NCBI GenBank assembly: GCA_025765615.1
Contig: JAIVFJ010000013.1
Span: 434,001-498,000, forward strand
From: Zopfochytrium polystomum
Lineage: Eukaryota > Chytridiomycota > Chytridiomycetes > Chytridiales > Chytridiaceae
Direction: 5' to 3'
Length of the DNA stretch: 64,000 nt
In this document: positions 45,023 through 54,053 of the stretch, piece by piece
Position numbering within the stretch: the first letter of the stretch is position 1
How the letters are laid out: each line of letters opens with the position of its first letter
Program-made: the position numbers and the translations under genes
Notes under the pieces: generated by a model
What the model was told of the DNA's origin: nothing
The model's input: only the letters and a program-made list of their open reading frames with translations
Database searches by the model: none

Positions 45023-45816
45023 ATGGCCACTCCCATTCGGAAAACACCTCCTCCTGCTCCTCCTGTTTTTAATATTCAGGCTATTATTCCGGATCATGGC
45101 GATGTTCCCAATCTACCCAATCTGCTGGCACCAGAAAACTATGACATTGCCCAGCTCACCGCCGGCGTCGTCGATACCTTCGATAGGCTTCAACCCTGGG
45201 TGTTCCCCACTCTTATTCGGAAGATCATTGGTGGACCCGGTGAACGACTGCCCCCAGGCACTGCAGCGCACTACTATTATGCCCTCTGGATCTTCCAGCA
45301 CCGCCGGCGGCTCCACCAGTCCCAGATCACTATTCGGAACGACCGCGAGGCCGCCCGCCGGCATGCTGCCGCTACCATAGAGTACCTTGCCACCGCCAAG
45401 CCCGAGGATCGGAAGTCCAAGCATCTCCGCAAGGACGCCAAAGATTTCGCTGACCGTCGACTCAAGGCCTCCGATCAAGGTGTTGGTTCTCGCCATTTTT
45501 ATGGTGATAAAGCGTTCGCGCTCACAATTCTGGCCTCACGGCCATTCCCATCCCAGGTCCCTCCAAAAAACGTCGCCGAGAACGTAGTCCCAGTACAAGC
45601 TCGTCCAGCTCCAGCTCCTCTGAAGAGGAGCGCCGCCCTCGAAAATATAGCCGCTCAAAGTCAAAAAAGTCAAAGAAGTCACGACGACGTACCCCCCCGT
45701 CCTCGTCCTCTTGGGGACGCCCTGATGGCGGCGACGGTGGTGGTGCTGGTGGTCGTGGTTCTGGCAACTCCTCATCTGGTCTCACGACTGCTGTCGCAAA
45801 CACAACTTTGGCATAA
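45023..45816 (+). CDS. Extra gypsy ORF upstream of gag, basic RS-like tail
   Basis: From ATG 45023 the frame encodes a Pro-rich start (MATPIRKTPPPAPPVF) and a helical domain of about 150 residues (including PWVFPTLIRKIIGGPGERLP and KHLRKDAKDFADRRLKAS). At 45509-45511 an A-run appears one A short. In the shifted frame, the natural continuation is a basic, Ser-rich tail (PSKKRRRERSPST, then RKYSRSKSKKSKKS) with a Gly-rich end and stop at 45814-45816. The tail resembles nuclear-localisation or nucleic-acid-binding segments. I recognise no family. In the unshifted frame the sequence stays open by chance through to gag. Confidence 0.55.
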
Positions 45817-46528
45817 TCTGCTTTCAACCTTTTCCACACCATGTGTCTCGTGTTTCAGTGTCTCACCTTGCTGTGAATTTCCATTTTTAGCCAATTTTCT
45901 CCTCTGGGATTTCCCTTTTTGGCGTTTGTCTCAATTTTATCTTTTCCTGCCGGATGTCTCTCCGCTCCCTGATGCCACCTTGTGGTTTTCTATCATCTTT
46001 CTTTGTCTTCTGACTCAGCTTACTTCCTGTCTTCCTTCTATGGCGACATTATCTTCTTTGACTCACCAGTCTGACACACCTCCTATCGCTCACGGATCAC
46101 AAAAGTTTTCCCGGCCCCCGCCATGGCGGGTAAATAGAATATCCCTATCTCTACCACTTCTGATCTTGCAACTTCCTGCCACAACCCCAGTTGTGTTTCG
46201 GAAACTCCCACCTTGGTTCTGGACAAATAAACAACAGACACTTGGTGTCTTCCTTCACAGTTCCATCTCCGACTTTGTGTCTTCCGTCCTCCACCGACCC
46301 TTAACACGTCTCAGGGTGTTCCCTTGTGTCTCCGCGCAGTGCGCGCTTCCCTACCTGCAACTCGATACCGTTCCTCATGCAGCTTTAGTTTCCTTTAGTA
46401 CGCTCCTGTTTCTCTTACATCCTAGGAGGTCGTACTCCGTGATATGCACATCCCTTCTCTCTGTGTGCATACTGATGCACTCCATAACACCTCAGAGAAT
46501 TCCATATCGGAGGATTTCGCCTAAGCAC

Positions 46529-49429
46529 ATGATGAAACAAATTTTCCTGATCACATCTCTGCTTCTTTTCCCACCTGTGACATCAGCCGCATCAGATGAT
46601 ATCTTATCTGGTGGATACCCTGCAAATTTTCCTTCTTGGTTGGGGCCAGGAGTATATAAACTGGGGGTTCCCCTCCTGATTTTTCTCATCATCCTCACAC
46701 TCTCCCACACATTCAAACTGGCTCCTTCCTCGTCTGACCGAGAACCCAACTCAAAGTACTTCCTCTACAACAACCAACTCTATCGATACTTTGACGGGTC
46801 CTTCTGCCTTTCTGGTGCAAGTTCCTTCCTTGAGTACGATAGCCCTGAAGACCTTGCTCTTCAGCACGCACTTTTCCAGGTCGACCCTGCCAGGTTCCCA
46901 CTTCGAGGCCGCCGTACGACTTCCATCTGGAAAGCTTTTGTATTCCATCTTGGAGGAACCCGACGCAACCCTTTTGTCCTTCCTCCTCCACCATCTGTTA
47001 CTACACCTGAGTTCTCCGGCTTCTCTGACTCCACCAGTTCTGGTTCCTCACCTGTTTCATCTTCGCCAGGCGACTCTGATCTTGTTTACGCCTTTGACGT
47101 TCCTATTCTCACCACCATGGCTGATGAAGAAAAGCCCACTCTTGATGTCACCGGCTTGTACGCTGCTGACCTTATCTCTCACCCTGAGGGAGAGGATCCC
47201 GCTCTGACTATTGCTAAGGAGAACGAAATTCTTCGTCGCCTCGGATACAACAAACGCCTCACTGAAGATGTAAATCGCCTTAACGCCGAGCTTGCTTCCA
47301 TCCTCATCGACAGTAAAGGAAAAGGCCCGACCACTGGTTCCGCCTCTGCTGACTCTGCAACTAAGGCCATGGCCTCTTATTTTGCTGATGGCCAGTTTAA
47401 GGACACGCTTGAGAATATCGGCAATAACTTCTTTGCTCAATACCCTCTGCACAGTCAACTCCCAGTCCTGAGTGATGATTCAACTGCTTCAGTAAAGAAG
47501 TACCTCCGCGACTTCATTGCTACCTTCAACACTTACCGCCCTAAGTTTGCCTCGGACAATGCTCTTCTCGTTGCTATGATTAAGCCTACCTGCTTTCCAA
47601 CTGAAAGGGGCAGCCTATTCTTCCATCAACTCTCTAGTACCCTATCAACCCTGACGCTAGCGCAGTTCAAACATCAACTCCTACTTACACTGCTCCCGCC
47701 TCAGCTTGGCCACACAGACGTCTATTCACTTCACCCCTTCCAATGGGGCAACCTCGACCCAGCTACTGCTGCTCTTGCCATCCGCCGTGCCAACGATGAA
47801 CTTCTTACCCCGCTGGATGATGAGTCTGTCAAGCGAGAATTCATCGCATCTTGCCCTCGCCCTGATATCCAACAGGCTGCCACCCGCCAAGTATACCGGA
47901 TTGGCACCAATAAGCTCTTCTATCAGGACCCCCGTGTCACACTTGACTCTATCGCTGAAGTTATGATGAAAAAATGGCCCAGTGTCATTCTACAATCTAA
48001 TGTTGCAACTCCTCCTCCTCGTCGCACTGATGGCCGTGATGATGGTCGCCGCCCTCGTAACAAGGAATCTTTTCTTGCAGCCATCACCACTGCCTATGAC
48101 CAACTCTTTGAGGAAGATCAACCTGAGGCTGAGGTTTACAACAACGAGCAACAACCGCCCTCTGGCCGTCGCTATTCTCAAAGCTTCAACAGGGGCCCCT
48201 ACGTGCCCAAGCCTCCTCAGCTCTGCAGTCACTGCAAGATTCCTCTCAGCCTTTCACACCCTGATCGATACTGCATTCTTATGCAGATGGCTGAACATTA
48301 CCTTAAGTATGGCTTTCCGCCTTCTATGTTTCCAACTGCTCTAACCCCTGCCTCTGCAGTGGCCTCAAACAAGCCAATGACTCCAAGCCCTCTGCTTGAG
48401 TTATCTTTACCTTTATCCAAACCCATTTATGATTTACCTACATCCTTTTTTACCATGGTCAACTCTCAATTGGAGAGCCATGCTTTTCCCCCTTTGACTT
48501 CAGTCTTATCACCATCCTTTTTAGAAGAAATAAAACTCATCCTGTTATCCCCAACTTACACTGCTTTTCCGCCAAATCTCTTCCACGGTGGCCACCCTGC
48601 TGTTGTCCTTGATGACTTCAATGAAATTTTAATCACAAAGCTTGTTGCTGTCATGCCTCAACCCTTTACTCTTATCCTGAAGACTCCAAAGCGACTTCCT
48701 GTCAGCTTCCCGCTCTGCCGAAATATCGGTTACTTTTTTAAGTTCTCTACCGACTTGAACCACTCTGGCATGATTCTTCATTTCAATTATTCTATTTTAA
48801 CTAAGAATGGGCTTCCACCTCTCCTTTACCCTCAAAAAGATGGTACATGGGTTACCCATTCTCCAACTGTCCTACCTCCAACTTTACCTAAATCTGTTCG
48901 ACGCGCCATCCGATATGGAGGAGGCACCTACCACCTGCGTGCCCACAATTTTTCTACTGCTATTCGCTATCCCTCTCCAATCATTTTTCACCCAGAACTT
49001 AATCCTTTTTTAATGAAGATGTTCCGCTTGATTCAAACATCTCGCCCTTGCATTCGCAATCCTCTGCGGTCAACGGAGCGACCACCCCCTCAAAAGCCCA
49101 GAGAGACTGGTCCTACTTCATATACACCATGTAAAAAGACTAGCACCTTATATGAACCTCCTCAAATTGATTCGAGAACTACTTCCAACTCCAGCTCCAA
49201 TCACGAAAGTGAGCCTGAATTTACAACTACAAAAAACAAAATGTCAACTGCACAGCCTGATTTAGAACTTGCTGAGCCGCCAGATGAAGATTACCAGCAA
49301 TTTCGTGACTCTACTGTTGCTGAAGCCTGCGCTTGGCTTGAAGGAAAAGTTATTCCCAACTGCCTCATCGACTCCAGTTCTAATCACAATGTCATCACAG
49401 TTGACCTCCTAAGAAAATTAAGCATATGA
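46529..49429 (+). CDS. gypsy gag with in-frame N-terminal membrane segment, and start of protease
   Basis: The likely gag start is ATG 47117 in a good context (CACCATGG). The same frame is open from ATG 46529, where MMKQIFLITSLLLFPPVTSA looks like a signal peptide and LGVPLLIFLIILTLSHTF is a transmembrane helix, followed by about 150 soluble residues up to gag. Gag proper has helical capsid-like sequence (FFAQYPLHSQLPVLSDD, then KYLRDFIATFNTYRPKF) and an unusual Cys/His knuckle CSHCKIPLSLSHPDRYC. After it come about 300 residues of unknown type. The protease begins at NCLIDSSSNHNVITVDLL, with DSS where D-S/T-G is normal. The frame stops at 49427-49429, overlapping the next ATG. Confidence 0.75.
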   Translation: MMKQIFLITSLLLFPPVTSAASDDILSGGYPANFPSWLGPGVYKLGVPLLIFLIILTLSHTFKLAPSSSDREPNSKYFLYNNQLYRYFDGSFCLSGASSFLEYDSPEDLALQHALFQVDPARFPLRGRRTTSIWKAFVFHLGGTRRNPFVLPPPPSVTTPEFSGFSDSTSSGSSPVSSSPGDSDLVYAFDVPILTTMADEEKPTLDVTGLYAADLISHPEGEDPALTIAKENEILRRLGYNKRLTEDVNRLNAELASILIDSKGKGPTTGSASADSATKAMASYFADGQFKDTLENIGNNFFAQYPLHSQLPVLSDDSTASVKKYLRDFIATFNTYRPKFASDNALLVAMIKPTCFPTERGSLFFHQLSSTLSTLTLAQFKHQLLLTLLPPQLGHTDVYSLHPFQWGNLDPATAALAIRRANDELLTPLDDESVKREFIASCPRPDIQQAATRQVYRIGTNKLFYQDPRVTLDSIAEVMMKKWPSVILQSNVATPPPRRTDGRDDGRRPRNKESFLAAITTAYDQLFEEDQPEAEVYNNEQQPPSGRRYSQSFNRGPYVPKPPQLCSHCKIPLSLSHPDRYCILMQMAEHYLKYGFPPSMFPTALTPASAVASNKPMTPSPLLELSLPLSKPIYDLPTSFFTMVNSQLESHAFPPLTSVLSPSFLEEIKLILLSPTYTAFPPNLFHGGHPAVVLDDFNEILITKLVAVMPQPFTLILKTPKRLPVSFPLCRNIGYFFKFSTDLNHSGMILHFNYSILTKNGLPPLLYPQKDGTWVTHSPTVLPPTLPKSVRRAIRYGGGTYHLRAHNFSTAIRYPSPIIFHPELNPFLMKMFRLIQTSRPCIRNPLRSTERPPPQKPRETGPTSYTPCKKTSTLYEPPQIDSRTTSNSSSNHESEPEFTTTKNKMSTAQPDLELAEPPDEDYQQFRDSTVAEACAWLEGKVIPNCLIDSSSNHNVITVDLLRKLSI

Positions 49430-51495
49430 CCATCAACTACAAAGCAAAAACACCAAAAATGAGTAGTGGAATTGGCGGCCATGTCCCAATCATCGGATAT
49501 ACTAAGCTTCGGCTTAACCTCGGCCACTCAAGCCGTGGCTCTCGCACCCTCTGGTTCTCTGTTGTTCAGAAGTGCCCTCGACCTATTATCATCGGTACCC
49601 CTGCAATGCGCAGTTTTAACATTGACATCAAATACAGTACATCGCAAGTTGAATGGACCATCAACACAGACCTTGGCCGTCAACTTATGACAACCCCATT
49701 GAAAACCCATTGGACTCAGAGAATACCAATCAAAGAAGAAATCTCCTACTCTTTTCTCATTGCCACTAAGAACATTACCCTCCTTCCTGGTAGTGATAAG
49801 AATGCAGTCCACCTGATGTTAGATCGACCACTCGAGTACCGTGACACTCTCGTCCATGCCTCACCTGAAAACAGCCTCACTGACAAAGGAATACTTTTCC
49901 CTTCATCGCTCTTTAACGCCAATGACCTTCATGTTTATGAACATGCAAGGGAATTCAAATTGCCCATCTTCATGACAGGAAGTGCCCCGATTCGCATCAA
50001 AAGAGGAACCAGATTTGCCTCTATCCTTGATCTCCCACCACCACCAGAGAACAAACATGGAGAAGTCCCGTTTGACCCTCGGCCGAAGCAAATCATTGAT
50101 GTTCCTGACTCACTCCATAATGACCCTCACAGCTTGATTGAAATGACTCTCCTTGCTTCAAAACATGATCCTTCAGACACTACGTCCTTCCTAGATATCC
50201 TGAATAAGCTCGACGATCCTAATTTTGATGACAATGCATCAGAAGCCACAGTTGGCAACTGTGCTGACCTGTCAGAATTTATATTTAATTCAGAAATTAA
50301 CAAAACTGACTTCTCTCAGTGGGAGGACCTTCTTCAGTCTACCCGAGCTGCTAGAAACCCTGACTCTGATGAAACCTCCACCACATTTTCTGGTGAAACT
50401 TTTGCCGAACCAGAAGCAGTTTCTCTCAGAGAAGTTCCAACTGCTCTCCATTCTGAATTAGACCCACAGATGCCAATGAGAAACTCTGTGGCAGAAGAAC
50501 GACTTGATTACCTTCCAGCTGAAGCAACCATGACCAATGATGAAATATGGAATAAGATTAAAACTGGTCACATTGTCAAAACCTTTGGAGAAGAAGGAGA
50601 AGAAGCTGTCCAGAAGCTGAAAGCACTCGTTTTTGAGTTCATTGACATCTTCCGACCTGGAAAAATCACTGGAACTAAGTTTGCACCACCTCATCGGATT
50701 GAGCTTCAACCTGGAGCTAAGATTCCTGCCTCCAATCCGTACCCTGAAGGAATGGGAAGAACTGCTGTTCTACGTGAACACATCTCTAAGATGAAAAATG
50801 ATAATGTCATTCGAGAGTCTGGATCGCCCTTTGCTGCCCCTGTTGTACTTGCCAAAAAGCCAGATGGTTCATGGCGTTTCTGTGCCGACTTCAGAAAACT
50901 GAATGAAATCACTGTCTGTGACAGATATCCACTCCCCCGTATCGAGGAGATCTTTGACGCCATTGGTCATAAACTTGTATCCAGTGCTATGGATCTACTT
51001 AGTGGATTCTGGCAAATCCCTGTTCATCCTGATGACAGAGAAAAAACTGCATTCATAACCTCACAAGGCCTTCATGAATTCAATGTCATGCCCTTTGGAC
51101 TTTGTAATAGCCCACCAACCTTCCAACGTGCTATGGACACTGTCCTGGCTGGTATCAAATGGCTTTATTGCATGGTTTATGTCGACGACATTGTCATCTA
51201 CTCTGACTCACTCGATCAACACTTTGAACACCTTCGTAATGTCTTTGAAAGACTTAAGGGATATAATCTGAAGCTTAAACCCTCCAAATGCAACTTTCTT
51301 TATGCTGACCTTCCGTTCCTTGGACATCGTGTCTCAAAGGATGGAGTGCGCAAAGACTACACCAAAACTGTATCTCTCGATAGTTACCCAACACCCCAAA
51401 CGCTGACGCAATTGCAACGTTTCCTTGGTTTTGCCAACTACTTTAAGAGATTCCACACTTCTCTGATAAAGCAGAACCACTTTACCGATTGTTGA
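49426..51495 (+). CDS. gypsy pol part 1: protease C-terminus and reverse transcriptase
   Basis: The frame opens with the rest of a retropepsin (PIIIGTPAMRSFNIDIKY). An acidic linker and a Ty3-type RT follow: RIELQPGAKIP, PVVLAKKPDGSWRFCADFRK, YPLPRIEEIFDAI, MDLLSGFWQIPV, MPFGLCNSPPTFQRAMD, catalytic MVYVDDIVIYSDS and FLGHRVSKDGV. The stop at 51493-51495 is premature. The expected family continuation lies one frame away, starting near 51455-51458 where one A appears missing. The junction with gag at 49414-49417 is a similar A-run. No canonical slippery heptamer is present at either place. Confidence 0.88.
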   Translation: MTINYKAKTPKMSSGIGGHVPIIGYTKLRLNLGHSSRGSRTLWFSVVQKCPRPIIIGTPAMRSFNIDIKYSTSQVEWTINTDLGRQLMTTPLKTHWTQRIPIKEEISYSFLIATKNITLLPGSDKNAVHLMLDRPLEYRDTLVHASPENSLTDKGILFPSSLFNANDLHVYEHAREFKLPIFMTGSAPIRIKRGTRFASILDLPPPPENKHGEVPFDPRPKQIIDVPDSLHNDPHSLIEMTLLASKHDPSDTTSFLDILNKLDDPNFDDNASEATVGNCADLSEFIFNSEINKTDFSQWEDLLQSTRAARNPDSDETSTTFSGETFAEPEAVSLREVPTALHSELDPQMPMRNSVAEERLDYLPAEATMTNDEIWNKIKTGHIVKTFGEEGEEAVQKLKALVFEFIDIFRPGKITGTKFAPPHRIELQPGAKIPASNPYPEGMGRTAVLREHISKMKNDNVIRESGSPFAAPVVLAKKPDGSWRFCADFRKLNEITVCDRYPLPRIEEIFDAIGHKLVSSAMDLLSGFWQIPVHPDDREKTAFITSQGLHEFNVMPFGLCNSPPTFQRAMDTVLAGIKWLYCMVYVDDIVIYSDSLDQHFEHLRNVFERLKGYNLKLKPSKCNFLYADLPFLGHRVSKDGVRKDYTKTVSLDSYPTPQTLTQLQRFLGFANYFKRFHTSLIKQNHFTDC

Positions 51496-54053
51496 AGAAA
51501 ACTGACGCATTTACTTGGACTGCTGACCAGGAAAATGCCTTCCAGATCCTCAAAGCAGAACTTGCAAAGGATACACTCCTTTACTTACCACAAGAGTCTG
51601 ACAAACTTGTTATTGTTTGTGATGCATCTAAAGTCGCCCTTGGTGCTGCACTTTATGCTGTTGACCCAGAACATCCAACTTCACGTCATCTCCGAAAACC
51701 TATCGCATTTGCCTCCCGCGTCCTCACCGATGTGGAGAAGCGCTACAGTAACACAGATCGTGAAGGGCTTGCTGTTATCTGGGCCATTGACACATTCGAA
51801 CGATATACATTCAACCAGAAGTTTACAGTTGAAACTGATCATATTGCCCTCCTGCATTTGTTTAAGAATGGAGGCTTAACTGGCCGTTTTGCCCGATGGG
51901 CTTACCAAATTAGCGACCTTGATGTTGAGCTTGTCCATGTCCCTGGCAAGTCCAATATTGTTGCTGACACCCTCTCCCGAGTTCCTTTTGATATGAACGC
52001 CGACCCTGAAGAATTTGCTGATGTTGAAGAATCAGAACCTGTTTCTGATACCAAATCTCCTCTTGAGACCAACATTAGTGTTGAAAAAGAGGTAAAAAAT
52101 ACCTCAGCTCTATCAGAACCTCTTCATGGTGCTGTCACACCCTCTGGCATAGAATCTCCTATCTGCTTTGCTGAAGTCTCAAAACCCTCTCCCTGTACTG
52201 CTACCCTTGAAAAAGAGGTAGACGATGCAGCTACATTTTATACTTCTCTTGATAATCTTCAGGAATCCTTTAAAGAGCCTGCCAATTTCAAGGAAGCACT
52301 CCATACTCACTATCATCAACTAAATTCATTCATTTCCACCAATAAAGCACTTACCTTGAAGGAAAGCAGTGGCCTGTTTTCCTCGGTGCTCAGATCTTAC
52401 TATCGACATCACCCTGATGTTTGCCCAGTACAGGCTTCTCCGCCTCCACCGAACTTTGCCCTTGGTATCTCAACCTGGAACCTGAACAGCATTCGATCAT
52501 GGGCTCGTCGAATTCGACCTTCTGATGATAATACCCCTGCTCTTGCCATCTTTGAGAAATACCTCAATTCGCAACCATGCTCAATTATCTGTCTCCAGGA
52601 AACTCGCATTGGTTCGAAAGCTGGTTCCCTGTATACTGGTCTCTGCAATCTTGCAAACTGGAATTGTGTCATACACGACCCCCGTACTGGTAAAAATGGT
52701 GTCGCCATCTTTTGGAAGAAAGAACTCCATGGAATTGAACATAAATGCTCACCTTATTCCCATCACCCTGATGAGGAAGGGCGCATTATTACCATTGCAT
52801 TTGGTGAAATGGCTGTTATCACTGTTTATGTGCCTAGCGCATTCCATGACCCTGACAGAGAAAAAACAAAGAAAGCCTTTCTTGTGAATCTGCGGAGCCA
52901 TTGTCATTATCTTAAAAGCCAAGGATATCTCCTCATCATTGCTGGTGATTTTAACATTGCCCATACTGAGATGGATATTCACCCCGCAATTGAGAAATAC
53001 TTGACTCAGAAAGATGCCTCATTCTCAACCTATTTTGCTTGGGAACGTGACTGGATAACTGCCTTTCTCAATGACGGCTTCATTGATGCTTACCGCACTG
53101 ATCATCCACTAACCAATGGTTATACCTGGCTTGCGCCACAAGGCAAGATCCTAGGTAAAACTGTTGATTACCCTGCTCTCCGTGTTGATTATATTTTCCT
53201 TGACAAACGGATCTATAGTCCACGCACCCAAACACAACTTTCATCCACCATCGACCTGCCAAGTGATCATCTTCGTGTTGATTGCTTCCTCCCTTTGGAT
53301 TTCACTCCAATTCTTAAACGAATGTCGTCACTTTATGAATTGGATAACTTTAATGAACCTCTTCCCCGCCGTCATCTCTGCATGACAGAGCGAGTACAAG
53401 AATCCCCTCATTTTAATCACACACCTCGCCCTTATGGAACAGTACGTCCCACAAAGCCCAATTATGAATCACTTGTAAACAAATTACTGGCTACAGGCTT
53501 TGAAACATTCATGTTTGAGAAGCTTGGCGTATTTGCCAAAACTGACAAAGTTAGAGAATTACAACTTGCTGATAAGTTCTTTGGACCCATCCTCCGCTTC
53601 CGTGAAACTGGTGCTATTGACAACAATCCGCCTGAAGCTCTGACCAAATGGGCTGAAAAGATGATTGTCCGCAAGGGGCTTTTGTATCGTATACTCGACC
53701 TCCCCTCATTTATGTTGAAACGCACTCCACTTCGACTTGCCCTGTGTGTTCCAGATTCTCTGCGGCGCGAGAGCCTACGACTCTTCCATGATGACTTATT
53801 TGCTGGTCACTTTGCCAAAGAAAATCAATGGATATCCTCCTTGATCGATTCTGGTGGCCTACTATCACAACTGACTTGGAGAATCACATCCAGAGTTGTG
53901 AGACATGCCAGAAAACCAAAGATCACCCTCATCGACCAGGATATCTTCACCCGATACCTATCGGCTCTTTTCCTTTTGAAAGAATTGCAATTGATTTTGC
54001 TGGACCTTTCAAAGAAACGCCTGATGGTTATAAATACATCCTTGTTGTTGTAG
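51489..54053 (+). CDS. gypsy pol part 2: RNase H, ExoIII/APE1-type endonuclease, start of integrase
   Basis: RNase H comes first (VIVCDASKVALGAALYA, then NTDREGLAVIWAID and VETDHIALLHLF), followed by an acidic spacer of about 160 residues. From about 52450 to 53300 lies a full exonuclease III/APE1-like domain: ISTWNLNSIRSWARR, SIICLQETRIGSKAG, GVAIFWKKELHG, VYVPSAFHDPDREKTKKAF, IIAGDFNIAHTEMDIHP, ALRVDYIFLDKRI and LPSDHLRVDCFLP. The residues matching APE1's Asn, Glu, Tyr, Asp/Asn, Asp and Asp-His catalytic set are all present. The integrase zinc module starts near 53640 (RESLRLFHDDLFAGHF). The frame breaks at 53821-53824, again one A short; translation beyond about 53827 in this frame is spurious. 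Confidence 0.9.
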   Translation: MLKKTDAFTWTADQENAFQILKAELAKDTLLYLPQESDKLVIVCDASKVALGAALYAVDPEHPTSRHLRKPIAFASRVLTDVEKRYSNTDREGLAVIWAIDTFERYTFNQKFTVETDHIALLHLFKNGGLTGRFARWAYQISDLDVELVHVPGKSNIVADTLSRVPFDMNADPEEFADVEESEPVSDTKSPLETNISVEKEVKNTSALSEPLHGAVTPSGIESPICFAEVSKPSPCTATLEKEVDDAATFYTSLDNLQESFKEPANFKEALHTHYHQLNSFISTNKALTLKESSGLFSSVLRSYYRHHPDVCPVQASPPPPNFALGISTWNLNSIRSWARRIRPSDDNTPALAIFEKYLNSQPCSIICLQETRIGSKAGSLYTGLCNLANWNCVIHDPRTGKNGVAIFWKKELHGIEHKCSPYSHHPDEEGRIITIAFGEMAVITVYVPSAFHDPDREKTKKAFLVNLRSHCHYLKSQGYLLIIAGDFNIAHTEMDIHPAIEKYLTQKDASFSTYFAWERDWITAFLNDGFIDAYRTDHPLTNGYTWLAPQGKILGKTVDYPALRVDYIFLDKRIYSPRTQTQLSSTIDLPSDHLRVDCFLPLDFTPILKRMSSLYELDNFNEPLPRRHLCMTERVQESPHFNHTPRPYGTVRPTKPNYESLVNKLLATGFETFMFEKLGVFAKTDKVRELQLADKFFGPILRFRETGAIDNNPPEALTKWAEKMIVRKGLLYRILDLPSFMLKRTPLRLALCVPDSLRRESLRLFHDDLFAGHFAKENQWISSLIDSGGLLSQLTWRITSRVVRHARKPKITLIDQDIFTRYLSALFLLKELQLILLDLSKKRLMVINTSLLL

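Noticed and set aside
49411..49429. Programmed -1 frameshift or ATGA re-initiation between gag and pol
   Set aside because: No canonical slippery heptamer, and three other breaks of the same kind occur in places where no programmed shift is expected; a missing A explains all four.
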